DNA of 6,652 bases from Methanobacteriota archaeon (GCA_003230355.1 QIDD01000096.1:1-6652); one strand, 5' to 3'; numbered from the stretch's first letter, positions 1 to 6,186 are shown. The notes: a model not told the origin generated them from the letters alone. Translations and numbers: made by a program.

Positions 1-1122
1 ACGCAGGATGAGTATGAAAGCATTGTTCGAAAATGCTGTCCCGGACCCGGCTCCTGTGCTGGGCTCTATACTGCAAACAGCATGGCCTGTGTTACAGAGG
101 CACTTGGAATGAGTCTTCCAGGCTGCGCAACAGCCCATGCTGTGCATGAGAAAAAACGCAGACTTGCAACTGAGAGCGGCAGACAAATTTTGCAGCTTGT
201 CAAATCTGGTGTCACCGCCCGCGATGTGATGAATGAAGTTGCCTTTGAAAACGCCTTTGCAGTGGACATGGCAATCGGCGGAAGTACAAACACAGTCCTG
301 CACATCCCCGCAATCGCAGAGGAAGCAGGCTACGATTTCGACTTGGAGCGGATAAACGAGATCAGCCAGAAAACCCCGAATATCGTGAAGATCGCGCCTT
401 CAAGCGACTTTATGATGATAGATTTTGAAAAGGCCGGCGGCGTGCCAGCGGTAGTGAGTGAGCTGAAAAAATCCGGGCTCATAAAAGATAATCTCACTGT
501 GAGCGGACGGGTGTGGGCGGATGCGGCCGTTGAAAACACAAGTGTCATCAGATCTGTTGACAACCCCTATTCTGTGAAAGGCGGGATCCTCATTCTAAAA
601 GGCGGCCTAGCGCCGGCGGGTGCTGTTATCAAAGAGAGCGGGGTTTCCAAGGATGTGCCTGATCCATTCACTGGACATGCCCGTGTCTTTGACAGTGAGG
701 AGTCAGCAACTGATTTCATAAAAAACCGGGACCTAAAGGCGGGCACAGTGATCGTCATAAGATACGAGGGAAAGGCAGGCGGACCAGGGATGAGGGAGAT
801 GCTCTACCCCACCTCAGCGATCAGCGGTCTGGGTCTGGATTCTGAGATAGCGCTCATCACAGACGGCAGGTTCAGCGGTGCAACAAAAGGCATCTCCATC
901 GGCCACGTTGAGCCTGAGGCATATTTCGGAGGGCCCATAGCCTATGTGCAGGATGGTGACGAGATACGTATAAGCCTGAGGGAGCGGCGAATCGATCTCA
1001 ACATCAATGACAACACATTAAGAGAGCGTAAAAAAGGCTGGGCGCCGGTTGAAAAAGAGGTCCCCCGAGGAGTTCTATCGCGTTACAGAGACACAGTTAA
1101 AAGAAAAGTGCAGGACAGCTAA
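1..1122 (+). CDS. ilvD: Dihydroxyacid dehydratase, 5'-partial (C-terminal ~373 residues)
   Basis: Dihydroxyacid dehydratase removes water from 2,3-dihydroxy-isovalerate or -methylvalerate to give the 2-oxoacid precursors of valine, leucine and isoleucine; it is a cytoplasmic Fe-S enzyme. Frame 1 is open from the first base, so the gene begins before the window, and the ATG at 82 is internal. Visible are the Cys-rich stretch [11 protein letters not shown] followed by YTANSM (about 31-84), which in this family supplies a cluster ligand; [11 protein letters not shown] (about 601-633); GGPGMREML (about 778-804); and the IlvD/Edd signature [11 protein letters not shown] (853-885) carrying the presumed catalytic Ser. 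The usual length is about 550 residues, so some 180 N-terminal residues with the other cluster Cys lie outside. The related sugar-acid dehydratases share this fold, but the motifs best match IlvD. It ends with TAA, 6 nt from the convergent neighbour. Confidence 0.95.
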   Translation, partial: TQDEYESIVRKCCPGPGSCAGLYTANSMACVTEALGMSLPGCATAHAVHEKKRRLATESGRQILQLVKSGVTARDVMNEVAFENAFAVDMAIGGSTNTVLHIPAIAEEAGYDFDLERINEISQKTPNIVKIAPSSDFMMIDFEKAGGVPAVVSELKKSGLIKDNLTVSGRVWADAAVENTSVIRSVDNPYSVKGGILILKGGLAPAGAVIKESGVSKDVPDPFTGHARVFDSEESATDFIKNRDLKAGTVIVIRYEGKAGGPGMREMLYPTSAISGLGLDSEIALITDGRFSGATKGISIGHVEPEAYFGGPIAYVQDGDEIRISLRERRIDLNINDNTLRERKKGWAPVEKEVPRGVLSRYRDTVKRKVQDS

Positions 1123-1128
1123 AGGAGT

Positions 1129-1383
1129 TTATTCTTCGAAGTCGCCGTCCTCGCCAACACCGTAGAGATCGTCAAGATACCTGCGCCGCTCCTCCAAATC
1201 TGTCTTTGACTCCTCCTCGATTACAACAACGTCACGTTGTTTGTTGCCGCCGGATTCGGTGATCTTGTATTCCCCCACTTTGAGCTTCTTCTTTTCATGG
1301 CCGCAGCTCCTGCAAACTAAAATCTTTCGAGTCCCCACCTCTTTCGGGACCATCAAACTTTTACATTCAGCACAGAATTCCAA
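1129..1383 (-). CDS. TFS/RpoM-like N-terminal zinc-ribbon protein lacking the C-terminal ribbon
   Basis: This 84-residue protein resembles the N-terminal half of archaeal transcription factor S (RpoM, TFIIS/Rpb9 family), which binds RNA polymerase and stimulates transcript cleavage in stalled complexes. Cys4, Cys7, Cys24 and Cys27 form a C-x2-C-x16-C-x2-C ribbon in a typical context (EFCAECKSLMVPK, LVCRSCGHE). A linker (EYKITESGG, VVVIEEE) follows, as in full TFS, but the second ribbon with the acidic DE hairpin is absent; an acidic, probably helical tail takes its place (residues about 61-84). Full TFS is about 105-110 residues. There is no room for a lost ribbon, because the stop is 6 nt from the ilvD stop. 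The start is TTG at 1383: the next Met (residue 11) would remove the first CxxC, and GGGGGT lies 5 nt upstream. It cannot be a cleavage factor by the known mechanism. Family membership is likely; function is uncertain. Confidence 0.82.
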   Translation of the reverse strand: MEFCAECKSLMVPKEVGTRKILVCRSCGHEKKKLKVGEYKITESGGNKQRDVVVIEEESKTDLEERRRYLDDLYGVGEDGDFEE

Positions 1384-1388
1384 GTCTA

Positions 1389-1394
1389 ACCCCC
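1389..1394 (-). promoter_or_regulatory. Shine-Dalgarno for the TFS-like gene
   Basis: On the minus strand GGGGGT lies 5 nt before the TTG at 1383. It pairs with the archaeal anti-SD (complement of GGAGGT) with one G-U wobble. It supports the TTG start over the internal ATG. Confidence 0.5.
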
Positions 1395-1445
1395 TGCAGT
1401 TTTTTTTTGGTATTTGAAACCTTAACTTGCTGAAATGTTTTAATT

Positions 1446-1460
1446 GATAAAACTTTCGGA
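1446..1460 (-). promoter_or_regulatory. Candidate BRE/TATA promoter for the TFS-like gene
   Basis: Read on the minus strand this is TCCGAAAGTTTTATC: a purine-rich BRE-like part followed by a TATA-like TTTTATC. Transcription starting about 25 nt downstream (near 1424) would give a leader of about 40 nt, long enough to carry the SD at 1389-1394. The box is imperfect, so the call is tentative. Confidence 0.4.
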
Positions 1461-1534
1461 AAAAAAGGGGGTTAAATCATGTAAAATTAAACCCGAAGTC
1501 CCACCCAACTGCATGGATTTTGAGTGTTCAGCCC

Positions 1535-1548
1535 AAAACCTTTAAAAC
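1535..1548 (+). promoter_or_regulatory. BRE/TATA promoter for the DUF63-proS operon
   Basis: AAAACC directly followed by TTTAAAAC matches the archaeal BRE plus TATA pattern. The box centre (about 1544) is roughly 30 nt before the ATG at 1574, which places the transcription start within a few bases of the start codon. No SD precedes that ATG, consistent with a leaderless or nearly leaderless mRNA. Confidence 0.65.
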
Positions 1549-1573
1549 CCCTGGTTGAGTTGCACGATGTATT

Positions 1574-2146
1574 ATGGCAGCTTACACACCAATGGACTAT
1601 GCGGTGGCAATTGTAATCCTTCTCATCATACTCTGGCTTGCCAAACAATATTTGTTCACGCGAATCGAGTTTGACAAGTATTTTGTCTATGCCATGACAC
1701 CGGTTATAGTCTTCGCACTCGCCCTTCGCGTGCTGGTGGATGCAGGTGTCATTGAAAAAAGCAAGTGGTGGAGTGTAACCCCGGGTGTTCATATTGTGGG
1801 CGTCGTCTTTGGAGCCGTGATTTTACTGGGAGGGAAGATTATTGAAAGACAAAAATCAGGGCACCGCTTATTGGAAAGGCGCGGTAGTTCTGGGCACACC
1901 GCCGGCACTCTATCTTTCAATCCTGCTGTTTGCCCAGATGGAGTCACCTCTAGAGATATTTCAGCCCGTCCTCCTCGCAGCGATTGTCACCGGGGCAATA
2001 TATATTGTCTCAAACTTCATGCAGGCAACGCGTATCTTTCGGGAACCAGTAAATCTCGCAATAATCTTCGGACACATGCTCGACGGCTCAGCCACATTTA
2101 TCGGGATCGACAAATACGGTTTTGCAGAGGAGCACATCCTGCCTGA
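1574..2146 (+). CDS. DUF63 membrane protein, N-terminal part (frame broken near 1850)
   Basis: This frame holds the N-terminal third of a DUF63 family integral membrane protein. It has three probable transmembrane segments at residues about 8-26, 41-58 and 70-88. After GGKIIERQ (ending at 1852) the translation abruptly becomes hydrophilic and rich in Arg, Ser, His and Cys. That is typical of an out-of-frame reading, and the membrane protein continues in the +1 frame from about 1851. Only about 1574-1852 is therefore meaningful coding sequence; the open run on to 2146 is accidental. DUF63 proteins are archaeal, usually about 260-300 residues, and of unknown function. Deleting one A from the A5 run would join the halves into 258 residues. 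It has a leaderless-type promoter and heads an operon with proS. Either a real lesion or a sequencing or assembly indel could explain the break. Confidence 0.75.
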   Translation: MAAYTPMDYAVAIVILLIILWLAKQYLFTRIEFDKYFVYAMTPVIVFALALRVLVDAGVIEKSKWWSVTPGVHIVGVVFGAVILLGGKIIERQKSGHRLLERRGSSGHTAGTLSFNPAVCPDGVTSRDISARPPRSDCHRGNIYCLKLHAGNAYLSGTSKSRNNLRTHARRLSHIYRDRQIRFCRGAHPA

Positions 2147-2351
2147 AATACTGATCAACGCAGCTGGAACCGCATTTGTGATGATACCCATGAAGATCGT
2201 TGTTGTCCTGGGCGCGCTTTATCTGCTTGAGAAATGGAAAGAGGAGGAAGAGGACGAGGGGTCAGATATATATTACATAATGGTAAGATTTGTATTCTTC
2301 ATATTCGGCTTCGGACCAGGGACGCGCGACGCCCTGCTGCTGGGGCTTTAG
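1842..2351 (+). CDS. DUF63 membrane protein, C-terminal part (shifted frame)
   Basis: This frame carries the remaining two thirds of the DUF63 protein, with about five hydrophobic segments at residues 14-31, 41-60, 71-88, 104-130 and 143-158 of the TTG-initiated reading. Characteristic motifs are GHMLDGSATFIGID (77-90) and the C-terminal GFGPGTRDALLLGL; conserved polar residues within membrane segments suggest an unknown catalytic or transport role. The natural product would be the fusion of 1574-1852 with this frame. However, a TTG at 1842 is preceded by GGGAGGG (1828-1834) at 7-nt spacing, so separate internal initiation cannot be excluded. The TAG stop at 2349-2351 touches the proS Shine-Dalgarno and the proS start is 10 nt further on, so the two are probably cotranscribed and may be translationally coupled. 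Confidence 0.8.
   Translation: MKDKNQGTAYWKGAVVLGTPPALYLSILLFAQMESPLEIFQPVLLAAIVTGAIYIVSNFMQATRIFREPVNLAIIFGHMLDGSATFIGIDKYGFAEEHILPEILINAAGTAFVMIPMKIVVVLGALYLLEKWKEEEEDEGSDIYYIMVRFVFFIFGFGPGTRDALLLGL
1844..1860 (+). other. Frameshift junction in the DUF63 gene (A5 run)
   Basis: The upstream frame reads GAA AGA CAA AAA TCA, while the downstream hydrophobic protein needs AAA AAT CAG GGC. Removing one A from the run at 1851-1855 restores IIERQNQGTAYWKG and a continuous 258-residue DUF63 protein. The downstream frame is closed by a TGA at 1818-1820, so the switch must occur after that. A homopolymer is a common site both of sequencing indels and of slippage. Confidence 0.75.
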
Positions 2352-2356
2352 GTGAT
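2351..2356 (+). promoter_or_regulatory. Shine-Dalgarno deciding the proS TTG start
   Basis: GGTGAT is an exact match to part of the archaeal SD consensus GGAGGTGATC. It sits 5 nt before the TTG at 2362, and its first G is the last base of the DUF63 TAG stop. This supports TTG as the proS start and coupling to the upstream gene. Confidence 0.8.
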
Positions 2357-2361
2357 ACGAT

Positions 2362-3780
2362 TTGAGCGGAAAAGAAAAGTTGAAATCCGATTTCAGCACG
2401 TGGTTAAACGACATAATCGACAGAGCAAAAATACTGGACATCAGATATCCGATTAAAGGAACCTATGTGTGGTATCCCTACGGCCATAAGCTGCGGGCGC
2501 GGATTCTAAAGAGGATCAGGACTCTGCTCGATGATTCCGGTCATGATGAAGCGCTTTTTCCGCTTCTCATCCCTGAAGACGAGTTCATGAAAGAAGCGAT
2601 CCATGTTAAGGGATTTGAAGAAGAGGTGTATTGGGTGACCCACGGCGGCCTAACTGAGCTCAACGTGAAGCTCGCAATCCGTCCAACCTCTGAAACCGCG
2701 ATCTATCCGATGTTCGCGCTCTGGATAAGGAGCCACGCTGATCTGCCGCTTCGAGTGTATCAGATTGTGAACACCTTTCGATATGAGACTAAGGCCACGC
2801 GCCCACTCATCCGACTACGTGAGATAACGACTTTTAAGGAGGCTCACACCGCGCACTCCACATATGAAGACGCGGAAAAACAGGTGCAAACTGCGATTGA
2901 GATTTACAAAGAGTTCTTTGATGGCCTTGGAATACCCTATGTTGTTTCGAAGCGGCCGGAGTGGGATAAGTTTCCAGGCGCAGATTACACGATGGCCTTT
3001 GACACTGTGCTGCCCGACGGCCGAACACTTCAGATAGGAACAGTGCATAACCTGGGCTCAACCTTCGCCCGGACCTTTGACATCATGTTTGAAAACCCCG
3101 CGGGTGAGCAGGAATACGCTTATCAAACCTGCTACGGAATCTCTGATCGGGTTGTGGCATCTATTCTCGCGGTTCACGGCGATGACAAAGGACTAAGCCT
3201 TATGCCGGATGTTGCGCCGTTTCAATGCGTGGTTGTGCCGATTCTTTTCAAGGGCAAAGAAGAGATTGTTAGAGAAGCGGTTTCCGACGCGGTTTCACAC
3301 TTAGAGGGGGTTAGAGTGCATGTTGACACTTCTGAATCCACGCCTGGGAGCAAATTCCATAAGTGGGAGATGAAAGGTGTACCCCTACGGGTTGAGATCG
3401 GACCCCGTGACGCTGCTTCAAATTCTGCTGTTCTCGTGCGCCGCGACTGCGGTGAGAAAAAAACTGTGAAACTCTCGGAGTTGAAACAAGAAGTCAAAAC
3501 AGTCCTTGACAGTATCACGGGAGATATGAAAAAGTCGGCGGCAAAGGAGTTTCGCCTGTGGTTTTCAGACGCAGAGTCTCTTGATGATGCTCAGGCAGCA
3601 CTTAAAGAGAAGGGAGGCATCATTCGCACGGTTTGGTGCGGGGAGAAGAGCTGCGGCCTTGAGATTGAAGAAGTGCTCGGCGCAACGCTGCTCGGAACAA
3701 ATGGTGAAAAGCCAGAGGGCAATTGTGTCAACTGCAGCGGCGAGGGAAAAGAAGTCCTGCTCATCGCTAAATCCTATTAG
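2362..3780 (+). CDS. proS: Prolyl-tRNA synthetase, archaeal/eukaryotic type
   Basis: A class II aminoacyl-tRNA synthetase that charges tRNA-Pro with proline in the cytoplasm. The 472-residue product has the expected length. The catalytic core shows RPTSETAIYPMF (107-118, proline and ATP site), motif 2 FRYETKATRPLIRLREI (139-155) running into FKEAHTAH (158-165), and motif 3 GISDRVVASILAVHGD (259-274) with its Arg at 263. The anticodon-binding domain follows (about 285-385, including VPLRVEIGPRD). The C-terminal domain has Cys426, Cys431, Cys455 and Cys458, a zinc-binding set, and ends in KSY, the conserved terminal Tyr of this type. The bacterial editing insertion between motifs 2 and 3 is absent, as expected. 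The start is TTG with GGTGAT 5 nt upstream. It has no promoter of its own in the 10-nt gap and is presumably expressed with the DUF63 gene. Confidence 0.97.
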   Translation: MSGKEKLKSDFSTWLNDIIDRAKILDIRYPIKGTYVWYPYGHKLRARILKRIRTLLDDSGHDEALFPLLIPEDEFMKEAIHVKGFEEEVYWVTHGGLTELNVKLAIRPTSETAIYPMFALWIRSHADLPLRVYQIVNTFRYETKATRPLIRLREITTFKEAHTAHSTYEDAEKQVQTAIEIYKEFFDGLGIPYVVSKRPEWDKFPGADYTMAFDTVLPDGRTLQIGTVHNLGSTFARTFDIMFENPAGEQEYAYQTCYGISDRVVASILAVHGDDKGLSLMPDVAPFQCVVVPILFKGKEEIVREAVSDAVSHLEGVRVHVDTSESTPGSKFHKWEMKGVPLRVEIGPRDAASNSAVLVRRDCGEKKTVKLSELKQEVKTVLDSITGDMKKSAAKEFRLWFSDAESLDDAQAALKEKGGIIRTVWCGEKSCGLEIEEVLGATLLGTNGEKPEGNCVNCSGEGKEVLLIAKSY

Positions 3781-3790
3781 CCTGACACCA

Positions 3791-3804
3791 AAAGGAATAT
3801 ATTA
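3791..3804 (+). promoter_or_regulatory. BRE/TATA promoter for the small lipoprotein gene
   Basis: AAAGG followed by AATATATTA lies in the 47-nt gap after proS. The TATA centre (about 3800) is 28 nt before the ATG at 3828, which places transcription initiation at or next to the start codon. No SD is visible before that ATG, fitting a leaderless transcript. Confidence 0.65.
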
Positions 3805-3827
3805 CCACCACTGGACAGATTGTATCC

Positions 3828-4235
3828 ATGAATTCCAGGGTTTTTGCCGTTCTAATAGTTACACTTCTTTTTCTCGGCTGCACTATGGGGTCGCAGGAAA
3901 ATATCAGGCTTAAAGGAAAGGTTGATCCAGGACAGATAAGCCTTGACAAAGAGGTGCCGGTCTCGATTGAGGCGACAGTGGAAAACATCGGTAACGATAC
4001 TGAAACCATTACAGTGGATGTTGACGGAACAGAAGGGCTGGTTATCGAGCGGCCTGAGCGCAGAAGCTTCACGCTTAAGCCAGGTGAATCACGGACTATA
4101 ATATTTGTTGGAAGACTTGAAGAAAGCGCTGTACCCGGTAAATACAGGGTTGAAGTAGTTGCCGAAACAGAGAATAGCGGCTCGAAATCAGAGGTTGTTT
4201 TTCTAAACGTAGTCTCACAGCAAGGCTTCATATAA
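3828..4235 (+). CDS. Small surface lipoprotein with an Ig-like (CARDB/NEW3-like) beta domain
   Basis: The 135-residue protein begins with a lipoprotein-type signal: Arg4, a hydrophobic stretch (5-16) and the lipobox FLGC with Cys18, so it is probably lipid-anchored on the outer face of the membrane. The remaining ~115 residues read as alternating beta strands: VPVSIEATVENIGNDTETITV (about 43-63), FTLKPGESRTIIF (81-93) and GKYRVEVVAE (104-113). The pattern of an N-x-G-x-x-T strand followed by L-x-P-G-E-S and P-G-x-Y-x-V-x-V resembles CARDB/NEW3 Ig-like adhesion domains of archaeal surface proteins. One N-glycosylation sequon (N56-D-T) lies in the outer domain. It is transcribed from its own promoter, with a further promoter before the next gene. 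The binding partner is unknown; the fold assignment comes from strand pattern only. Confidence 0.8.
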   Translation: MNSRVFAVLIVTLLFLGCTMGSQENIRLKGKVDPGQISLDKEVPVSIEATVENIGNDTETITVDVDGTEGLVIERPERRSFTLKPGESRTIIFVGRLEESAVPGKYRVEVVAETENSGSKSEVVFLNVVSQQGFI

Positions 4236-4256
4236 TGAGACGCCCCAGTGTAAACC

Positions 4257-4269
4257 GCAACCTTTAAAG
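4257..4269 (+). promoter_or_regulatory. BRE/TATA promoter for the zinc-ribbon/FKBP operon
   Basis: GCAACC directly followed by TTTAAAG repeats the AACCTTTAAA arrangement seen before the DUF63 gene. The TATA centre (about 4266) is 28 nt before the ATG at 4294, so a leaderless transcript is expected. Confidence 0.65.
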
Positions 4270-4293
4270 AGTAGTGATGAGACACATGCAGAT

Positions 4294-4563
4294 ATGATTC
4301 AACCACCATTCGACCTCAAAAAGATCAAGCCAGGTGAATTCAAATATTTCTCCCGGCGCCTGCTCACAAATAAAGAGGGTGAGGAGACCGGCAGCATTAT
4401 TGTTTGGAAGCGCGGCGGGGATGATGATCACAGCTACGCCATGGAATGTCCTTACTGCCAGGAAGAGGGTAAAGGAACGGTTGATCTGAAGAAGCGGCCC
4501 TATCGTGTTCGCTGTCCAAATTGTAATCGAAGTATCGCGCTTAAAAAGCTTAAAGACACCTAA
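4294..4563 (+). CDS. Zinc-ribbon protein of unknown function (89 aa)
   Basis: I do not recognise a named family. The N-terminal half (1-50) is mixed and basic (FDLKKIKPGEFKYFSRRLL, SIIVWKR) with an acidic GGDDDHS turn. The C-terminal half is a Cys4 zinc ribbon: Cys52 and Cys55 in ECPYC, an 18-residue spacer, then Cys74 and Cys77 in RCPNC, ending in a lysine-rich tail. There is no signal peptide or membrane segment, so it should be cytoplasmic. The basic character and CPYC...CPNC ribbon suggest nucleic-acid or ribonucleoprotein binding, but that is inference. ATG is supported by the leaderless-type TATA spacing. The stop is 20 nt from the next start, with an SD between them, so it is probably cotranscribed with the two FKBP-like lipoproteins; a functional link is not evident. 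Confidence 0.8.
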   Translation: MIQPPFDLKKIKPGEFKYFSRRLLTNKEGEETGSIIVWKRGGDDDHSYAMECPYCQEEGKGTVDLKKRPYRVRCPNCNRSIALKKLKDT

Positions 4564-4568
4564 ATGCC

Positions 4569-4575
4569 AGGAGGT
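4569..4575 (+). promoter_or_regulatory. Shine-Dalgarno deciding the first FKBP start
   Basis: AGGAGGT is a near-perfect SD. It overlaps the in-frame TTG at 4575, so that codon cannot be the start. The next in-frame TTG, at 4584, lies 8 nt downstream at optimal spacing. Confidence 0.8.
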
Positions 4576-4583
4576 TGAGTGTT

Positions 4584-5336
4584 TTGAAAAAGGTTCTATT
4601 CATACTTGCCATCGTGATTCTTATCGCAGGATGCGCATCAAACGGTGTTGTCGTCGAAGAGGGTGACACAGTCTTCGTCTATTATACTGGCAAGCTTGAG
4701 AACGGGAAGGTCTTTGACACGAATATTCAGGATGTTGCTGAAAGCCCGGTTATCGAGAAAACTGACACATTTAATTCCCGCAGCGTTTACACACCTTTAA
4801 AATTCACCATCGGCGCTGACGAGGTTATCGAGGGATTTGAAGAAACGGTTATCGGGATGAAAGAAGGTGAGACGCGAGAAGCATCCATTCCCCCTGAGAA
4901 GGGTTATGAGTGGAATAAAAATCTGACCCAGATCGCGCCGAGGATCGCTGTTATCGACAAAGTTGAATCAGTAACATTTAACGACCTCACTGAGGCTACT
5001 GGGCTTACTGAGTTTGTAGTGGGAACCATTGTGCCCTGGCGGGAGTGGAAGGCTGAAATCATCGCTGTAAACGGTGGATCCGTGGTCTTGAAAAGCATTG
5101 TAAACACCTCCACCGTAAACTCTGAAATAGGGTCCTTTGACATAGTAGTGGAAACTGGAACCATCATCGAAACCTTCACACCCAAAGAAGGCGTAGAGAT
5201 CCAGTCACACTCCGGTAGTGGCAGGTTCATTATAATCAATGACACCCACTTCCTCATGGACTTTAACCCCCCTCTTGCAGGCAAAACACTGATCTTTGAG
5301 ATAACCGTGGACGCAGTTGAAAAGGCGGCGGCATGA
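4584..5336 (+). CDS. FKBP-type peptidyl-prolyl isomerase lipoprotein
   Basis: FKBP isomerases catalyse cis-trans isomerisation of Xaa-Pro bonds. Starting at TTG 4584 the product has 250 residues: MKK, a hydrophobic core (4-13) and the lipobox LIAGC with Cys17, so the domain should sit outside the membrane on a lipid anchor. Pocket residues line up with FKBP12: Tyr34 in FVYYTG, Phe44-Asp45 in KVFDT, Phe74 in PLKFTIG, Val81-Ile82 in EVIEGFEE, Tyr109 in KGYEW and Phe238 in LIFEITV. Between the flap strands lies a large insertion (about 112-228), beginning NLTQIAP like SlyD and closing with PLAGKT, analogous to but longer than the SlyD IF chaperone domain. A further ~22-residue insertion follows FDT. 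Sequons N113, N174 and N219 fit an extracellular protein. Its stop overlaps the next start by 4 nt (ATGA). Confidence 0.9.
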   Translation: MKKVLFILAIVILIAGCASNGVVVEEGDTVFVYYTGKLENGKVFDTNIQDVAESPVIEKTDTFNSRSVYTPLKFTIGADEVIEGFEETVIGMKEGETREASIPPEKGYEWNKNLTQIAPRIAVIDKVESVTFNDLTEATGLTEFVVGTIVPWREWKAEIIAVNGGSVVLKSIVNTSTVNSEIGSFDIVVETGTIIETFTPKEGVEIQSHSGSGRFIIINDTHFLMDFNPPLAGKTLIFEITVDAVEKAAA

Positions 5337-6169
5337 AAAAAACCGCACTCCTTTTAACCCTGTTTCTAATACTCTTTTCAGGCTGCATCGGATCAAAACC
5401 GCTGGTCGACTCAACCACATCCACAACTACCCAGATCACTACGACGTCCACAACAATTATGCCAGGTCTTGGCCAGCCGGAAAAAGGGGATCTGGTAAGC
5501 ATTGATTACACAGTAACATGGCAGGACGAGGTCTTTGACACGTCTATAAAAGTGGAGGCTGAAACGTCACCCAATAAAGAGCTGATCGAATCAATGCATC
5601 CCCGCGGATTTGAACCCTTACAATTCATAGTTGACGTTGAATCTGCTGATCCGGCAAGCAGAACATTCAGCATCACAGTAAAAACCATGAAAATCGGCGA
5701 CACACACAGTATAACCGAGCCTGCCGAGATATTCGGATGGACCCGTAAAGAGGAGCTTGTGCAGACCCAGCCCAGATCATTCACCCTGCCCATATTTGAA
5801 ACATTGTCCAGCAAGGAGTTTCAGACGCTCTTCGAAAAAACACCGAAAAAAGACATGCAGATATCCTGGTATAAACACTGGAACTCAACAGTAACAGACA
5901 TAGAGGCAGACACCATATCAATTAGACACAATGCAGTAAACGGCTCAATATACACAGGTCTTGGCGGAACAATCAAAATCGAAACCCGCGCTGAAACCAT
6001 AAAAACAACATTCAACCCAGAACTGGGCAAAACCTTTCTAACACCAGACAAAAGATATCTGACATACACAGACGCCGGCCCAGACACTGTCATCGCAGAC
6101 TACAACCACCCCCTAGCCGGAAAAACAGTTCAAATCAAAATAACACTCAAAAATATTACAAGCCCGTAG
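5333..6169 (+). CDS. Divergent FKBP-like lipoprotein, isomerase site probably lost
   Basis: A 278-residue paralogue of the preceding gene. It has the signal MKKTALLLTLFLILFSGC (lipobox FSGC, Cys18) and then a Ser/Thr-rich spacer (27-42, with TTSTTT and TTTSTT), probably a glycosylated stalk. The FKBP-like region follows: VSIDYTV (55-61), EVFDTS (66-71), PLQFIVD (95-101), the SlyD-like ELVQTQPRSF (141-150), a long inserted domain (about 150-255) and HPLAGKTVQIKITL (259-272). Compared with its neighbour, Val-Ile of the pocket is replaced by a region around ASRTFSI (108-114), the GYEW Tyr position reads FGW, and the last-strand Phe becomes Ile. Isomerase activity is therefore doubtful, while a binding or chaperone role through the insert remains possible. 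Sequons N184, N203 and N275 are present. Translation is probably coupled through the ATGA overlap; only a weak SD is visible. Confidence 0.85.
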   Translation: MKKTALLLTLFLILFSGCIGSKPLVDSTTSTTTQITTTSTTIMPGLGQPEKGDLVSIDYTVTWQDEVFDTSIKVEAETSPNKELIESMHPRGFEPLQFIVDVESADPASRTFSITVKTMKIGDTHSITEPAEIFGWTRKEELVQTQPRSFTLPIFETLSSKEFQTLFEKTPKKDMQISWYKHWNSTVTDIEADTISIRHNAVNGSIYTGLGGTIKIETRAETIKTTFNPELGKTFLTPDKRYLTYTDAGPDTVIADYNHPLAGKTVQIKITLKNITSP

Positions 6170-6179
6170 ATACAAATAA

Positions 6180-6186
6180 TTTAAAT
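6180..6186 (+). promoter_or_regulatory. Candidate TATA box for tRNA-Leu
   Basis: TTTAAAT lies just after the last FKBP-like gene in an A/C-rich 68-nt gap. Initiation about 25 nt downstream (near 6209) would give a precursor with a 5' leader of about 29 nt. It is the only TATA-like box in the gap. The tRNA could also be transcribed by read-through from the operon. Confidence 0.4.

Noticed and set aside
1856..2146. Continuation of the first DUF63 frame as a genuine protein tail
   Set aside because: It is hydrophilic and rich in Arg, Ser and Cys, while the overlapping +1 frame carries clear DUF63 motifs and membrane segments.
3581..3913. 110-aa plus-strand frame across the proS 3' end, and the minus-strand frame at 3767-4309
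   Set aside because: They overlap well-supported proS and lipoprotein genes in other frames and have the Arg/Ser/Cys/Thr-rich composition of shadow frames.
4274..4320. C/D box sRNA starting at GTGATGA
   Set aside because: A perfect C box is present, but no CTGA D box follows at a usable distance, and the site lies in the promoter/start region of the 89-aa gene.
4575..4583. Upstream TTG at 4575 as the start of the first FKBP
   Set aside because: The TTG overlaps the AGGAGGT Shine-Dalgarno; TTG 4584 has ideal spacing and gives a clean MKK signal peptide.
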